64,000 nucleotides of DNA from Streptomyces umbrinus (GTDB lineage Bacteria > Actinomycetota > Actinomycetes > Streptomycetales > Streptomycetaceae), in contig NZ_JAUSZI010000002.1 of the NCBI RefSeq assembly GCF_030817415.1, positions 7,130,001-7,194,000 of the forward strand, in the 5' to 3' direction. Each line of letters starts with the position of its first letter. Within the stretch, counting starts at the first letter, position 1. Below the pieces are notes generated by a model, which did no database searches, was not told where the DNA came from, and was given only the letters and a program-made list of their open reading frames with translations. Below, in pieces: positions 17,231 to 33,547 of this stretch. The translations under genes and the position numbers were made by a program.

Positions 17231-19390
17231 CTAGCGGATCTCGCGCAGCACGTCGAGAACCGCAGCCTCGTCGGGAGCCGTCGTCAGCCGCTCCCGGAAC
17301 CCGGTGTCCATCAACTTCCGGGACAGCAGCGCCAGGATCCGCAGATGCTCGTCCCCGGCGGCGGCCTCGGGCACGGAGATCATGAAGACCAGCTTCGCCT
17401 TCGTACCGTCGAGCGAACCCCACTCGACGCCCTCCGCGGACCGCGCGAACCCGACGACGGGCGCCGTCACGGCATCGGTCTTGGCATGCGGGATGGCGAT
17501 CTCCTCGCCGAGCCCGGTCGTGCCCTGCTCCTCGCGTCGCAGAGCCGCCGCCACCAACTCCTCGACGTCCGTGACCTTCCCGGTGGCGGCCAGCAGTCCG
17601 GCCATCTCCCGGATCGCGGACTCCTTGTCACCGGAATCGAGCCGGACCTTGACGGTCTGGGCGGTGAGATACCCGGAGAGGACTTCGTCCTCCGAGGCAC
17701 CGGCGGACGCATCCTCGGACGCGTCGGCGGATCGGTCTGCGGACGTGTCGCGGGAGGCGTCGGCCGCGGAGCCGGTGGATGCCGGAGCCGATGACGTCCG
17801 CTGGGCGGGAGCGTGCGCGGTGGCCGTCCCGCCGCCGGTGCCCACGCCCACGCCCGCGCCCGCGAGGGCGAGTTCGGGCTGCGGCGCGAGCCCGTCGACC
17901 ATCGACCGGCCCCGCCGCCTGCGCTCACTGACATCGATGAGCGCGACCGTCGTCAGGGCCGTCACCACGGTCCCGATCACCACGGCCACGAAGAACATGG
18001 GTACGCCGCTGACGGCGCCCAGCACCGCCACGATCGGCCCGCCGTGCGGCACCGCGTCCTCGACCCCGGCCAGACCCGCGAGCGCACCGGCCACCGCGCC
18101 GCCCAGCATGTTGGCGGGGATGACCTGCGCCGGCCGTGCGGCGGCGAACGGAATGGCGCCCTCGGATATCCCGAACAGCCCCATGAACAGCGAGGCGAGA
18201 CCCGTCTCGCGCTCCTGCTCGGTGTAGAGCCGCTTCCGGATCAGCGTGGCGAGCCCCTGCCCGAGCGGCATCACCGGGATCGCGGCCGCGCACATGCCCA
18301 TGACCTCCTGGTTGCCGGTCGCGATGAGCCCCGCACCGAACAGGAACGCCGTCTTGTTGACCGGCCCGCCCATGTCGAACGCGATCATCAGCCCCAGGAT
18401 CGCGCCGAGCAGCACCGCGCTGGTCCCGGTCATCCCGCCGAGCCAGTCCGTCAGATGCTCGAAGACCCAGGAGATGGGCTTGCCGATCACGTAGATGAAG
18501 AACAGCCCGAGCGCCGTCGTCGCCACGATCGGGATCACGATGATCGGCATGATCGGCCGGACGAACTTCGGGACCTCGACCTTCTTGATCCACAGCACCA
18601 GATAGCCGGCGAGGAACCCGGTCACGATCGCCCCGATGAAGCCCGCGCCCGCCTCGGAGTCGTACAGCGAACCGGTGTTGGCGATCCACCCGCCGACCAT
18701 GCCCGGTACCAGCGCGGGCCGGTCCCCGATCGCGTACGCGATATAACCGGACAGGATCGGCACCATCAGCTGGAACCCGATGACGCCGATGTTGTTGACG
18801 TCCATCCAGAAGGAGCCCTTCGGGATGACCAGGCCACCGGACGGATCGGTGTGCCCGCCGAGCGACAGCGAGATCGCGATCAGCAGCCCGCCGACCACGA
18901 CGAACGGGATCATGTAGCTGACGCCGTTCATCAGCGCCTTGTACCCGACGCTCCGCTCCTTGCCGCCTCCGCCTCCGCCACTGCCGGCGGACGAGGACGT
19001 ACTGGTCCCGCCTCCAACCCCGCTGTGCACGGGCGCGGTCCGTACCTGCTCGATCAGCCGCTCGGGGTGGTGGATTCCCTCGGCGACGCCGACCGTCACC
19101 ACCCGCTTCCCGGCGAACCGGCTCAGGTCCACATCCTTGTCGGCGGCGATGATCACGCCGTCCGCGGTTCTGACATCGTTGTCAGCGAGTACGTTTTCGG
19201 CCCCGATCGAGCCCTGGGTCTCCACCTTGATGTCGACGCCGAGCTGCTCCGCCGCCTGCGAGAGCTTCTCGGCCGCCATGTAGGTGTGGGCAATGCCGGT
19301 CGGGCAGGCGGTCACCGCGAGCAGCTTCAACCGCTGCCGCTCGCCGCTGCTGCCGCCGCCCGTGGGGGGAAGGCCGGCCGGACTGGTCAC
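17231..19390 (-). CDS. fruA: Fructose-type PTS permease, single chain EIIB-EIIC-EIIA
   Basis: This 719-residue phosphotransferase permease imports and phosphorylates a hexose, by family fructose (or a fructose-like sugar). The order is IIB (about 20-120; phosphorylated Cys29 in TACPTGIAHTYMAAE), IIC (about 150-500; helices, VRPIMPIIVIPIVATTALG, AFDMGGPVNKTAFLFG), a low-complexity Ala/Ser/Asp linker (about 530-575) and IIA (about 575-719; phospho-His635 in EEIAIPHAKTDA). It needs HPr and enzyme I from elsewhere. No fructose-1-phosphate kinase or DeoR-type regulator is adjacent, unlike a classic fru operon. The GTG start at 19390 follows GGAGAT. A palindrome GGATCGCGATCC lies upstream at 19419-19430. 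Confidence 0.9.
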   Translation of the reverse strand: MTSPAGLPPTGGGSSGERQRLKLLAVTACPTGIAHTYMAAEKLSQAAEQLGVDIKVETQGSIGAENVLADNDVRTADGVIIAADKDVDLSRFAGKRVVTVGVAEGIHHPERLIEQVRTAPVHSGVGGGTSTSSSAGSGGGGGGKERSVGYKALMNGVSYMIPFVVVGGLLIAISLSLGGHTDPSGGLVIPKGSFWMDVNNIGVIGFQLMVPILSGYIAYAIGDRPALVPGMVGGWIANTGSLYDSEAGAGFIGAIVTGFLAGYLVLWIKKVEVPKFVRPIMPIIVIPIVATTALGLFFIYVIGKPISWVFEHLTDWLGGMTGTSAVLLGAILGLMIAFDMGGPVNKTAFLFGAGLIATGNQEVMGMCAAAIPVMPLGQGLATLIRKRLYTEQERETGLASLFMGLFGISEGAIPFAAARPAQVIPANMLGGAVAGALAGLAGVEDAVPHGGPIVAVLGAVSGVPMFFVAVVIGTVVTALTTVALIDVSERRRRGRSMVDGLAPQPELALAGAGVGVGTGGGTATAHAPAQRTSSAPASTGSAADASRDTSADRSADASEDASAGASEDEVLSGYLTAQTVKVRLDSGDKESAIREMAGLLAATGKVTDVEELVAAALRREEQGTTGLGEEIAIPHAKTDAVTAPVVGFARSAEGVEWGSLDGTKAKLVFMISVPEAAAGDEHLRILALLSRKLMDTGFRERLTTAPDEAAVLDVLREIR

Positions 19391-19805
19391 GTCGATCTCC
19401 TAACGCCTTTGTTGTGGGGGATCGCGATCCGCGAGCTGGTGCACATGGTCCCGATCCCCGGCATCCTGCAACAGACCCCTGCACAGGACCAAAAGTTCAA
19501 AAGTCCCGGATTGTCCAGGCTTGTTGGCCCCTGATCCCGGCCCGGCGGAGGCTCGGAGTCCGCTTCTTTCTGTCCGGAGGCGGACTGGGGTTCGCTGAGC
19601 CGATCGGTGTAGATTCGTAACCGAGCCAGACGTCGCTGCTGATGGCGGTCGGGCGGCCCCGTACGGGCCGACCGAGGGAGAGAGGGCCTCCGACGGACTG
19701 CGCTGCGCAAGGCACCGGGCATTCGTGTGCCCCGTGGACGCACGTCCTGCCCGCCGCCGCGCAGACCAGCCCAACCGACCTCGCCCAACCCGAGGAGCAG
19801 CTCGC
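19391..19805. promoter_or_regulatory. Divergent regulatory region between the PTS gene and ahcY
   Basis: No gene is seen in these 415 bp. The palindrome GGATCGCGATCC at 19419-19430 may control the PTS gene. Towards ahcY, TAGATT at 19610-19615 is a good -10 hexamer, but no matching -35 is clear. If used, it gives ahcY a leader of about 185 bases, which contains GC-rich inverted repeats such as GGCCCCGTACGGGCC (19653-19667). Confidence 0.45.
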
Positions 19806-21263
<1,458 letters not shown>

Positions 21264-21299
21264 GCAGCCGAACCCGGCGCGCTCACCCAACGGTTGTCA

Positions 21300-21331
21300 G
21301 CAGGCCCCCGTCGTCACCGGCGGGGGCCTGC
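21300..21331 (+). terminator. Hairpin terminator after ahcY
   Basis: Perfect 11-bp arms (21300-21310 and 21321-21331) with a ten-base loop lie 37 bp after the ahcY stop, just before the next gene. Confidence 0.65.
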
Positions 21332-21354
21332 CCCCTACGAGGACCCGAGCCACC

Positions 21355-21969
21355 ATGCCCCGCGGCCGATATTCGCTCCATGACCCGCACGACCACACCC
21401 CCCTCGCCGAAGAACACTTCCACTGCGCGCCCGGCCCCTCCGGCTGGCGCTACGTCTCCCAACTGACCGCCCCCTCCGGCGACCCTGCCGGTTCCGTCGA
21501 CCTCGCACTCGACGACCTCGGCCGCCCCATCCGCCTCGAACTCCACGCCTCGGGCTGGCAGGTCCGCGGTGCCGCCCTGGATGGCGTCACCTGGGTCCGC
21601 ACCGACCCCACGGGAGCCCACGCCACCGAAGGCAATGTCCGCGCCCACGCCTTCACCGGCACATCCCCCGCGTTCCTCATCGCCACCGCACGTCTGCTGC
21701 GCCTCACCCCCGATGCCTCCGCCACGCGTGTACGCCTCGTCGCCTTCACGGACCCGGTCCTCGCCCCGCGCACCCTGGACCAGTCCTGGGCCCTGATCAC
21801 GAGAGAAACACACGCCACTGACAACGGTCCCCTGACCGTGGAGGAATACCAGGTCACAGCCCTGGACACCGGTGAGCAGCACGCCGTGCACCTCTCCGGC
21901 GACGTGATCCTCTCCGCGCCCGGCATCGAGCTGGAGGACCTGGAATCCCCGCCCTCGGTGTTTGCCTGA
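21355..21969 (+). CDS. Conserved hypothetical protein
   Basis: The 204-residue product is not recognised. It begins MPRGRYSLHDPHDHTPLAEE, has no signal peptide or membrane helix, and shows alternating hydrophobic residues typical of a beta barrel (WRYVSQL, SVDLALDDLGRPIRLEL, WVRTDPTG, VEEYQVTALDTGEQHAVHL). Its composition recalls putative glycolipid-binding-like proteins, but no motif proves that. It starts 91 bp after ahcY, beyond a terminator hairpin, and converges on the RDD gene 25 bp away. Codon use is normal for the window, so it is a real gene of unknown role. Confidence 0.65.
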   Translation: MPRGRYSLHDPHDHTPLAEEHFHCAPGPSGWRYVSQLTAPSGDPAGSVDLALDDLGRPIRLELHASGWQVRGAALDGVTWVRTDPTGAHATEGNVRAHAFTGTSPAFLIATARLLRLTPDASATRVRLVAFTDPVLAPRTLDQSWALITRETHATDNGPLTVEEYQVTALDTGEQHAVHLSGDVILSAPGIELEDLESPPSVFA

Positions 21970-21994
21970 CGAAGGTGCTGGGGAAGCCGGGGAG

Positions 21995-23002
21995 CTACGC
22001 GGGTGGGGCGAACCCGGTGGCGGGACGCTCGGCGCCGGCGTCCTGCGGGGTCGGTGCCGGGGCGGGGGCCGGTGCCGGAGCCGAGTGGGCGGAGGACGGC
22101 GAAGCCGGTGGGGCCGGGTAGGACGGGTAAGCCGAGTACGCCGATTCCGGCGAAGGCACCGTCCCGTACGGCGTCACGGGCCTGCTCGTACCTGGCGTAC
22201 TCGGTGTGCCTGGCGCCCCGGCCATCTGCCCACCCGCGGCAGGACCAGCAGCCCCGCCACTGAACGCCCGCCGGGCCTCCCGGGCCTGCCGCTCCTGCAC
22301 CACGGCCGCCAGATACGCCGCCGGCGGCACTCCCTGCGGCGCCGGAGCCCCGGTGCGCTCCGCGACATCGGCGGCGAGCCGTTCCGCCATCGCCCAGCCG
22401 ACCTGCGGATCCAACTGCTGCATCCGCGTCAGGTACTGCCGCACAGCCAGCCACAGCGCATCCGGAACCCCGGACAGATCAAGGCCGGAGAACCGCCCCG
22501 CAAGCCAAGGCGGCGGCGGAGGCACGAAGGCCGTACGCCCGGCGGGAATCCGTTCCCGTACGACCAGAGTCCCCGCGAACACATCACCGAGCCGCCGTCC
22601 CCGCGCGGACACCAGCGAGGCGATGCACGCCACGACCCCGAACGTCATCAGGATCTCGATCACACCGACGGCCCCACGCACCAGCGCGTGCCGGAACCGG
22701 ATCGGCCCGCCGTCGTCCCGCACCACCCGCAGCCCGCACGCCAGCTTCCCCAGCGACCGCCCATGACTGAGCGTCTCCACGGCGATCGGCCCGCCCACCA
22801 GCAGAAGAATGAACGCGGCGATCGAGACCGCCATCTGCGCCGCCTCGTCGAGCGCGGCCGTGGACGCCACCAGGGCAATGGTCACCGCGACATAGGCGGC
22901 CACCGCCACCGCCAGGTCGAGCACCACGGCCAGCACCCGGCTCGGCAGCTTCGCGGGGCGAAGCTCCAGCGCCACCGCCTCGCCCGTCACAAGCTCACTC
23001 AC
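21995..23002 (-). CDS. RDD-family membrane protein
   Basis: The 335-residue protein has an RDD domain at about residues 12-155, with ELRPAKLPSRVLAVVLDLAV opening a first helix, a second helix near 60-80, the signature GRSLGKLACGLRVVRDDG near 80-97, and FAGTLVVRERIP closing the domain. A cytoplasmic helical region (about 160-245) and a Pro/Ala/Tyr/Ser-rich disordered tail follow. RDD proteins are poorly understood; some are Na+/H+ antiporters. The GTG at 23002 opens the conserved sequence. It is divergently paired with the SpoIIM-like gene, a near-universal actinobacterial pairing linked to DUF58/MoxR genes. Confidence 0.87.
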   Translation of the reverse strand: MSELVTGEAVALELRPAKLPSRVLAVVLDLAVAVAAYVAVTIALVASTAALDEAAQMAVSIAAFILLLVGGPIAVETLSHGRSLGKLACGLRVVRDDGGPIRFRHALVRGAVGVIEILMTFGVVACIASLVSARGRRLGDVFAGTLVVRERIPAGRTAFVPPPPPWLAGRFSGLDLSGVPDALWLAVRQYLTRMQQLDPQVGWAMAERLAADVAERTGAPAPQGVPPAAYLAAVVQERQAREARRAFSGGAAGPAAGGQMAGAPGTPSTPGTSRPVTPYGTVPSPESAYSAYPSYPAPPASPSSAHSAPAPAPAPAPTPQDAGAERPATGFAPPA

Positions 23003-23119
23003 GCCCGCCGTCCTTCCCCGAACTGCCCCGAGGACAGCCAGTCTGCCAAGCTGAGGGCACATCGCGCCGCAGTGCGACAAGCTGACCACACGACGAGCAG
23101 CCGAGGAGCAGCCAACCCG

Positions 23120-24127
23120 ATGGACCTCGACGTCTTCGTGTCCGCCCACCGAGCCGAATGGGACCGGCTCGACGCACTCCTCGGACGCCAAAGGCGCCTC
23201 ACCGGCGCGGAGGCCGACGAACTCGTCGCCCTCTACCAGCGCACGGCGACACACCTCTCCCTGATCCAGTCGAGCGCCCCGGACCCCCAGCTGACCGGCC
23301 GCCTCAGTCAACTCGTGGCACGCGCGCGTAGTGCCGTGACAGGCACCCGCCGTGCCTCCTGGCGCGATGTGACCCGCTTCCTCACGCACGGTTTTCCCGC
23401 CGCGGTCTACCGCTCACGCCACTGGTGGGTCCCCACCGCGCTGCTCTCCACGGCGGTCGCCGTCCTCCTGGGGTGGTGGATCGGCACCCACCCGGAGGTC
23501 CAGTCCTCGATCGCGGCCCCGAGCGACCTGCGGGAGCTCACCCGCCCCGGCGGCGAGTACGAGACCTACTACTCGAGCCATCCGGCGACGTCCTTCGCCG
23601 CCCAGGTGTGGACGAACAACGCCCAGGCCGCCGCGATGTGCCTGGTACTCGGCGCCTTCCTCTGCCTGCCGGTCGTCTGGATCCTCTTCCAGAACATGCT
23701 CAACGTGGGCGTGGGCATCGGCCTGATGTCCTCGGCGGGCCGCCTCGACACCTTCCTGGGCCTGATCCTCCCGCACGGCCTCCTGGAACTGACCGCCGTC
23801 TTCGTGGCGGCCGGTACGGGACTACGCCTCGGGTGGACCGTCATCGACCCTGGCCCCCGAAGCCGCCGCTCCGCCCTCGCCGAGGAGGGCCGAGCCGCCC
23901 TGGGCATGGCGATAGGCCTGGCCCTGGTCCTGTTCGTCTCGGGTGCCATCGAAGGCTTCGTCACCCCGTCCGGCCTCCCGACCTGGGCCCGCATCGGCAT
24001 CGGCATAGCCGCCGAACTGTTCTTCCTCGCGTACGTCTACATCCTGGGCGGTCGCGCGGCGCGGGCCGGCGAGACGGGCGACGTCGAGGAAGCCGAACGC
24101 AGCGCCTCCGTACCGACCGCCGCCTGA
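23120..24127 (+). CDS. SpoIIM / DUF95-type membrane protein
   Basis: The 335-residue protein belongs to the stage II sporulation protein M family. The N-terminal cytoplasmic part (MDLDVFVSAHRAEWDRLDAL) is helical. Five to six membrane segments follow: near 112-130 (WWVPTALLSTAVAVLLGWW), 180-200 (AAMCLVLGAFLCLPVVWILF), 205-250 including GLILPHGLLELTAVFVAAGT, and 275-320. Bacillus SpoIIM works with SpoIID/SpoIIP in peptidoglycan remodelling. Actinobacterial members lack those partners and instead co-occur with RDD, DUF58 and MoxR genes, so sporulation function should not be assumed. It lies upstream of the rRNA promoters. Confidence 0.87.
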   Translation: MDLDVFVSAHRAEWDRLDALLGRQRRLTGAEADELVALYQRTATHLSLIQSSAPDPQLTGRLSQLVARARSAVTGTRRASWRDVTRFLTHGFPAAVYRSRHWWVPTALLSTAVAVLLGWWIGTHPEVQSSIAAPSDLRELTRPGGEYETYYSSHPATSFAAQVWTNNAQAAAMCLVLGAFLCLPVVWILFQNMLNVGVGIGLMSSAGRLDTFLGLILPHGLLELTAVFVAAGTGLRLGWTVIDPGPRSRRSALAEEGRAALGMAIGLALVLFVSGAIEGFVTPSGLPTWARIGIGIAAELFFLAYVYILGGRAARAGETGDVEEAERSASVPTAA

Positions 24128-24179
24128 TGTGCAGGCACGTCTGCTGAGCTGCTACTCTCCTCTTCGCCCCACAAAACCG

Positions 24180-24208
24180 TTGACACGGGACGTGTGGGGA
24201 GGTAGATT
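24180..24208 (+). promoter_or_regulatory. rRNA promoter, TTGACA-17-TAGATT
   Basis: TTGACA (24180-24185), a 17-bp spacer and TAGATT (24203-24208) form a near-perfect promoter for the housekeeping sigma factor HrdB. It lies about 530 bp before mature 16S rRNA and is the best promoter match seen in the window. Confidence 0.8.
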
Positions 24209-24340
24209 TGAACAGTTGCCTAGAACTGGACAAGTCCGGCGGCGACGGTTTAGCATCTGTCAGCTTCCTGGAATTCGGTTCCGGTGAAGCACCTTCCCGA
24301 ATAAATCAGGAACGAGTGGCCGGTCAGGCCGGTCAAAAAC

Positions 24341-24352
24341 TTCTGATAAAGT
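24341..24352 (+). promoter_or_regulatory. Probable rRNA promoter, extended -10 type (copy 1)
   Basis: TTCTGATAAAGT holds TG-N-TAAAGT, an extended -10 element without a clear -35. A very similar element recurs 111 bp downstream, which supports a real tandem promoter. Confidence 0.5.
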
Positions 24353-24451
24353 CGGACTCGCCGAAAGAAAGCCGCAAGGCAATCGAATAGGCAAAGGCCT
24401 TCCAACTGGCCACCGGAAATGAATTCCGACCGGAAACGGAACGGAAAACGG

Positions 24452-24463
24452 ATCTGGTAAGGT
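24452..24463 (+). promoter_or_regulatory. Probable rRNA promoter, extended -10 type (copy 2)
   Basis: ATCTGGTAAGGT holds TG-N-TAAGGT. Flanking bases (GGA then GAA) also match copy 1, so the two look like duplicated promoters. Confidence 0.45.
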
Positions 24464-24538
24464 TGGAAACACGAAGGGAAGCCCGGAGGAAAGCCCGAGA
24501 GGGTGAGTACGAAGGAAGCGTCCGTTCCTTGAGAACTC

Positions 24539-24553
24539 AACAGCGTGCCAAAA
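24539..24553 (+). promoter_or_regulatory. boxA-like antitermination element in the rRNA leader
   Basis: TTGAGAACTCAACAG matches the conserved actinobacterial leader element thought to load Nus factors. A close copy lies in the 16S-23S spacer at 26552. Confidence 0.55.
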
Positions 24554-24735
24554 ATCAACGCCAGATATGTTGATACCCCGTCCACCATGTCATGTGGTGG
24601 GTGGAGGTTCCTTTGAAAAAGTCCTGCCGGGCATTTTGTTTCGGCAGGCGCACAGCGAGGACGTTGTGAACAGTCGGGCTTATTCCGCCCGGTTGTTCCG
24701 CTCTCGTGGTGTTACGCCGGATTACCGGCAGACAT

Positions 24736-29727
<4,992 letters not shown>

Positions 29728-29792
29728 TTGGTTCTGAAACCACGAACAACCGTCGTAGCCAAGGCCACGGCTCCGGTTGACAGTTTCATAGT

Positions 29793-29911
29793 GTTTCGGT
29801 GGTCATAGCGTGAGGGAAACGCCCGGTTACATTCCGAACCCGGAAGCTAAGCCTTACAGCGCCGATGGTACTGCAGGGGGGACCCTGTGGGAGAGTAGGA
29901 CACCGCCGAAC
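29793..29911 (+). rRNA. rrf: 5S ribosomal RNA
   Basis: Complete 5S rRNA of about 119 bases. It starts GTTTCGGTGGTCATAGCGTG, contains the loop C/helix III sequence CATTCCGAACCCGGAAG, and ends GGACACCGCCGAAC, which pairs with the 5' end. Confidence 0.97.
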
Positions 29912-29920
29912 AAATATTGG

Positions 29921-29954
29921 AGAAAGCCCCCGCACTTCGGTGCGGGGGCTTTCT
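29921..29954 (+). terminator. rRNA operon terminator
   Basis: Perfect 15-bp arms around a TTCG tetraloop, followed by a short T-rich tail, start 10 bp after 5S rRNA. The hairpin also separates the operon from the convergent DUF58 gene. Confidence 0.95.
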
Positions 29955-30030
29955 TGCGTTTCAGGGCTGTTTATGGCGGCTCTTTCCCTGCCCCCGCCCC
30001 TGCTCTCTGTCCCCTGCATTTCTGCAGTGA

Positions 30031-31340
30031 TTAAAGGCGGCCCGCTGCCTTGAGTGCCAGATACGCGTCCGCCAAGGCCGGCGGCAGGTCGTTCGGGGTG
30101 GCGTCGACGACAGTCACGCCGTGGCGGGTGAGTTGTTCCGCGGTGCGGTGACGCTCTGCCTGAGCCTGTGCTGCCGCGGCGGCCTCGTACACGGCTTCGG
30201 TGTTTCCCCTTGCGGCTGCCATGCGCTCTATGTGGGGGTCGGACACCGAAGCGACGAGGACTGTGTGGCGCTGGGTGAGGCGGGAGAGTACGGGAAGCAG
30301 GCCTTCCTCGATGGGGGCCGCGTCGAGGGTCGTGAGGAGCACGATCAGGGAGCGGCGGGGGGCCGTGCGGAGAGCGGTGGAGGTCAGGCCGCGGGCGTCC
30401 GTTTCGAGGAGTTCCGGTTCGAGACGGGCCATGGCGTTGACCAGGGAGGGAAGGACATCGCCTGCGGACCGGCCCTGTACGAGGGCCCGTACGCGACGGT
30501 CGTATGCGAGGAGGTCCACGCGGTCGCCGGCTCGGGAGGCCAGGGCTGCGAGGAGGAGGGCCGCGTCCATGGAGGCGTCGAGGCGGGGGATGTCTCCGAC
30601 GCGGCCCGCCGACGTGCGGCCCGTGTCGAGGATCAGGAGGATGTGTCGGTCGCGTTCGGGGCGCCAGGTGCGTACGGCGACCGTGGTCTGGCGGGCGGTG
30701 GCGCGCCAGTCGATCGAGCGGGTGTCGTCGCCGGGGACGTACTCGCGGAGGCTGTCGAATTCCGTGCCCTCGCCGCGGGTCAGGACGCTGGTGCGACCGT
30801 CGAGTTCGCGCAGGCGAGCCAGCTTCGAGGGCAGGTGCTTGCGGCTGGTGAAGGGGGGCAGGACGCGTACCGTCCAGGGGACTCTGTGGCTGCCCTGGCG
30901 GGCGAGGAGGCCGAGTGGGCCGTACGAGCGGATGGTGACGCGGTTCGCGTGGCGGTCGCCGCGGCGGGTGGGGCGCAGACGGGTTGTGACGCGTCGGCGT
31001 TCGCCTGCGGGGACCGTGAGTTCGTGGCGGGACGCGGCGATCTCCGTGCCGGGCTGCCAGCTGCTCGGGGGCCAGGCGTCGCGGATGCGGGCGCGCAGAG
31101 GGCGGTTGGACGTGTTGGTGACCGTGAGGGTGACGTCGGCTGTTTCTCCGAGGCGTGCCGAGGTGTCGCCGGAGCGGGTCAGGCCGAGGCTGCGTACGGG
31201 GGCTGCCAGGGCGAAGTCGCAGGCGCAGGCGAGGGCCAGCGGGACGTTCACGGCGAGGATGCCTGTCCAGCTGGGTTCCCAGATGCCGACGGGGAGGGTG
31301 CCGAGGGCCGCCAGGAGGGCGGCGCGGCCGGTGAGGGCCA

Positions 31341-31341
<1 letters not shown>
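30031..31341 (-). CDS. DUF58 protein (MoxR-associated)
   Basis: The 436-residue protein starts with two hydrophobic segments (about 5-50) and an extended beta-rich region with VTLTVTNTSNRPLRARI near 75-90. The DUF58 core follows at FDSLREYVPGDDTRSIDW near 200, then a VWA-like domain: HILLILDTGRTSAG near 235 has a DxGxTS-type variant of the metal-ion-dependent adhesion site. DUF58 proteins are encoded with MoxR AAA ATPases and are thought to act as adaptors or substrates in protein-complex maturation at the membrane. Its start overlaps the moxR stop by one base, so translation is coupled. It ends 77 bp from the rRNA terminator. Confidence 0.9.
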
Positions 31342-32329
<988 letters not shown>

Positions 32330-32333
<4 letters not shown>

Positions 32334-33547
32334 GGACGGCGTACCTCTCTTTCGAGGGCGTCGAGTTGGTCGGCGAGAGCGATGAGGGCCGCGTCGTCGC
32401 GGGGCGGCGGCCCGAAGAGGAGTGAGTGCAGGGCCTGCCCTTCCCGGCGGAGCTGGGCGGACAGGGCGGGGAGCAGAGCCTCGGGCGCGTGCGCCTGGGC
32501 GGGGGAAACGCCGACGAGGGGGGCGAGGCGGGTGCGGGTGGTGGAGCGCAGAGCCGCGGCGGCGCGGTCGCGGGCGTTGGACTTGCGGTAGAGGCGGGCG
32601 CGGCCTTCGACGGTCTCGGAGGCGCGGATCGCGACGGGGAGTTTCTCGGGCACGAGCGGGCCGAGGCGGCGGGCGCGCCAGAGGGCGGCCAGGATCGCGG
32701 CGAAGAAGAGCTGCAGCGTGCCCCAGAGCCAGCCGGAGGGCATCAGGTCGAGGAAGCTGCGGTCACCCGCGTCGGTGGCCGAGTCGTCGGAGAGCGAGGG
32801 GAGGTACCAGACCAAGTGGGGGCGGGAACCGAGCAGTTGGAGGGCGAGCGAGGCGTTGCCCTGCTTGTCGAGGCGTTCGTTCTGGAGGATGTCGGGAGCA
32901 CCGAGTACGACGGTGTCGCCGTTCCCCTCGGCCGCCGGGATGCGCAGCAGGGTGGGCAGGCCGTCACCGGGGTAGCAGGAGTCGGCGCCGGGCGCGGTCG
33001 TGGTGTAGCGGATGCCGCCCGTTTCGGCCTTGCCGGCTCGTCGGGCGGCGGGCAGGGAGCAGTTGGGCGACAGCGTGGTGTCGAAGCTGGGCGCGGGGTC
33101 GGCGTCGACTCCCGGGGCGAGGGTCCCGACGGACGGGGTGGTGGGGGCGACGAGGACGGTCCGGCCGCCGGCGTTCGTGACCGCCGAGTGGAAGCTGTCC
33201 TGCTGACGGTCGGTCAGCAGGTCGGGGCGGGCGACCAGCAGGGTCGTGTCGGGGCCGGCAGCGGCTGCGGCCTCTTCCAGGGTGGTGACCACGCGGGTGG
33301 ACACACCTCGGTCGGCGAGGAGTTCGGCTACGGCGCGGCTGCCGGAGGGGTCTGCGGAGCGCGGGTCGAGGCTGCCGCTCTCGGCGTCCGAGCGGACCGC
33401 GGCGATGGCGACGGCCGCCGCCAGGAGGACCACGAGCGCGAGCAGCACACCGCGCGAGCGGGTCCACAGCTGACGGGCGGTGGGAGAGGCCGAGGTGGAC
33501 GGCGGGGTGGCCTCGGGCGCCTCGGGTGCGGGGGCCTCGGTGGTCAC
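32330..33547 (-). CDS. DUF4350 membrane protein
   Basis: The 405-residue protein has an N-terminal Pro/Ala/Thr-rich segment, a helix near 32-52 (GVLLALVVLLAAAVAIAAV), an extracytoplasmic DUF4350 domain (about 55-265; SRAVAELLADRGVSTRVV, TTLLVARPDLLTDRQ), a second helix near 275-292 (WLWGTLQLFFAAILAALW) and a cytoplasmic tail. DUF4350 resembles the glutamine-amidotransferase-like GldG-type fold, without visible catalytic residues. The GTG start at 33547 overlaps the DUF4129 stop by four bases. Its tight operon position suggests it is a membrane subunit of a MoxR/DUF58 complex; that is inference. Confidence 0.85.

Larger units (their letters stand above)
24128..24735 (+). promoter_or_regulatory. 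rRNA operon promoter region and leader
   Basis: No gene lies here. It holds a near-consensus promoter (24180-24208), two similar extended -10 elements (24342-24352 and 24453-24463), a boxA-like TTGAGAACTCAACAG (24539-24553) and leader hairpins. Multiple tandem promoters are the rule for Streptomyces rRNA operons. Base composition is clearly less GC-rich than the neighbouring genes. Confidence 0.85.

Noticed and set aside
19616..19805. SAH riboswitch in the ahcY leader
   Set aside because: A GCGCTGCG stretch near 19700 recalls part of the SAH riboswitch core, but the GAGGAGCGCUGC and matching GGCUCGG segments are not found. A covariance-model search would decide.
23120..24127. True sporulation SpoIIM function
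   Set aside because: Family name only. No SpoIID or SpoIIP partner gene is nearby, and actinobacterial homologues occur in non-sporulating species.
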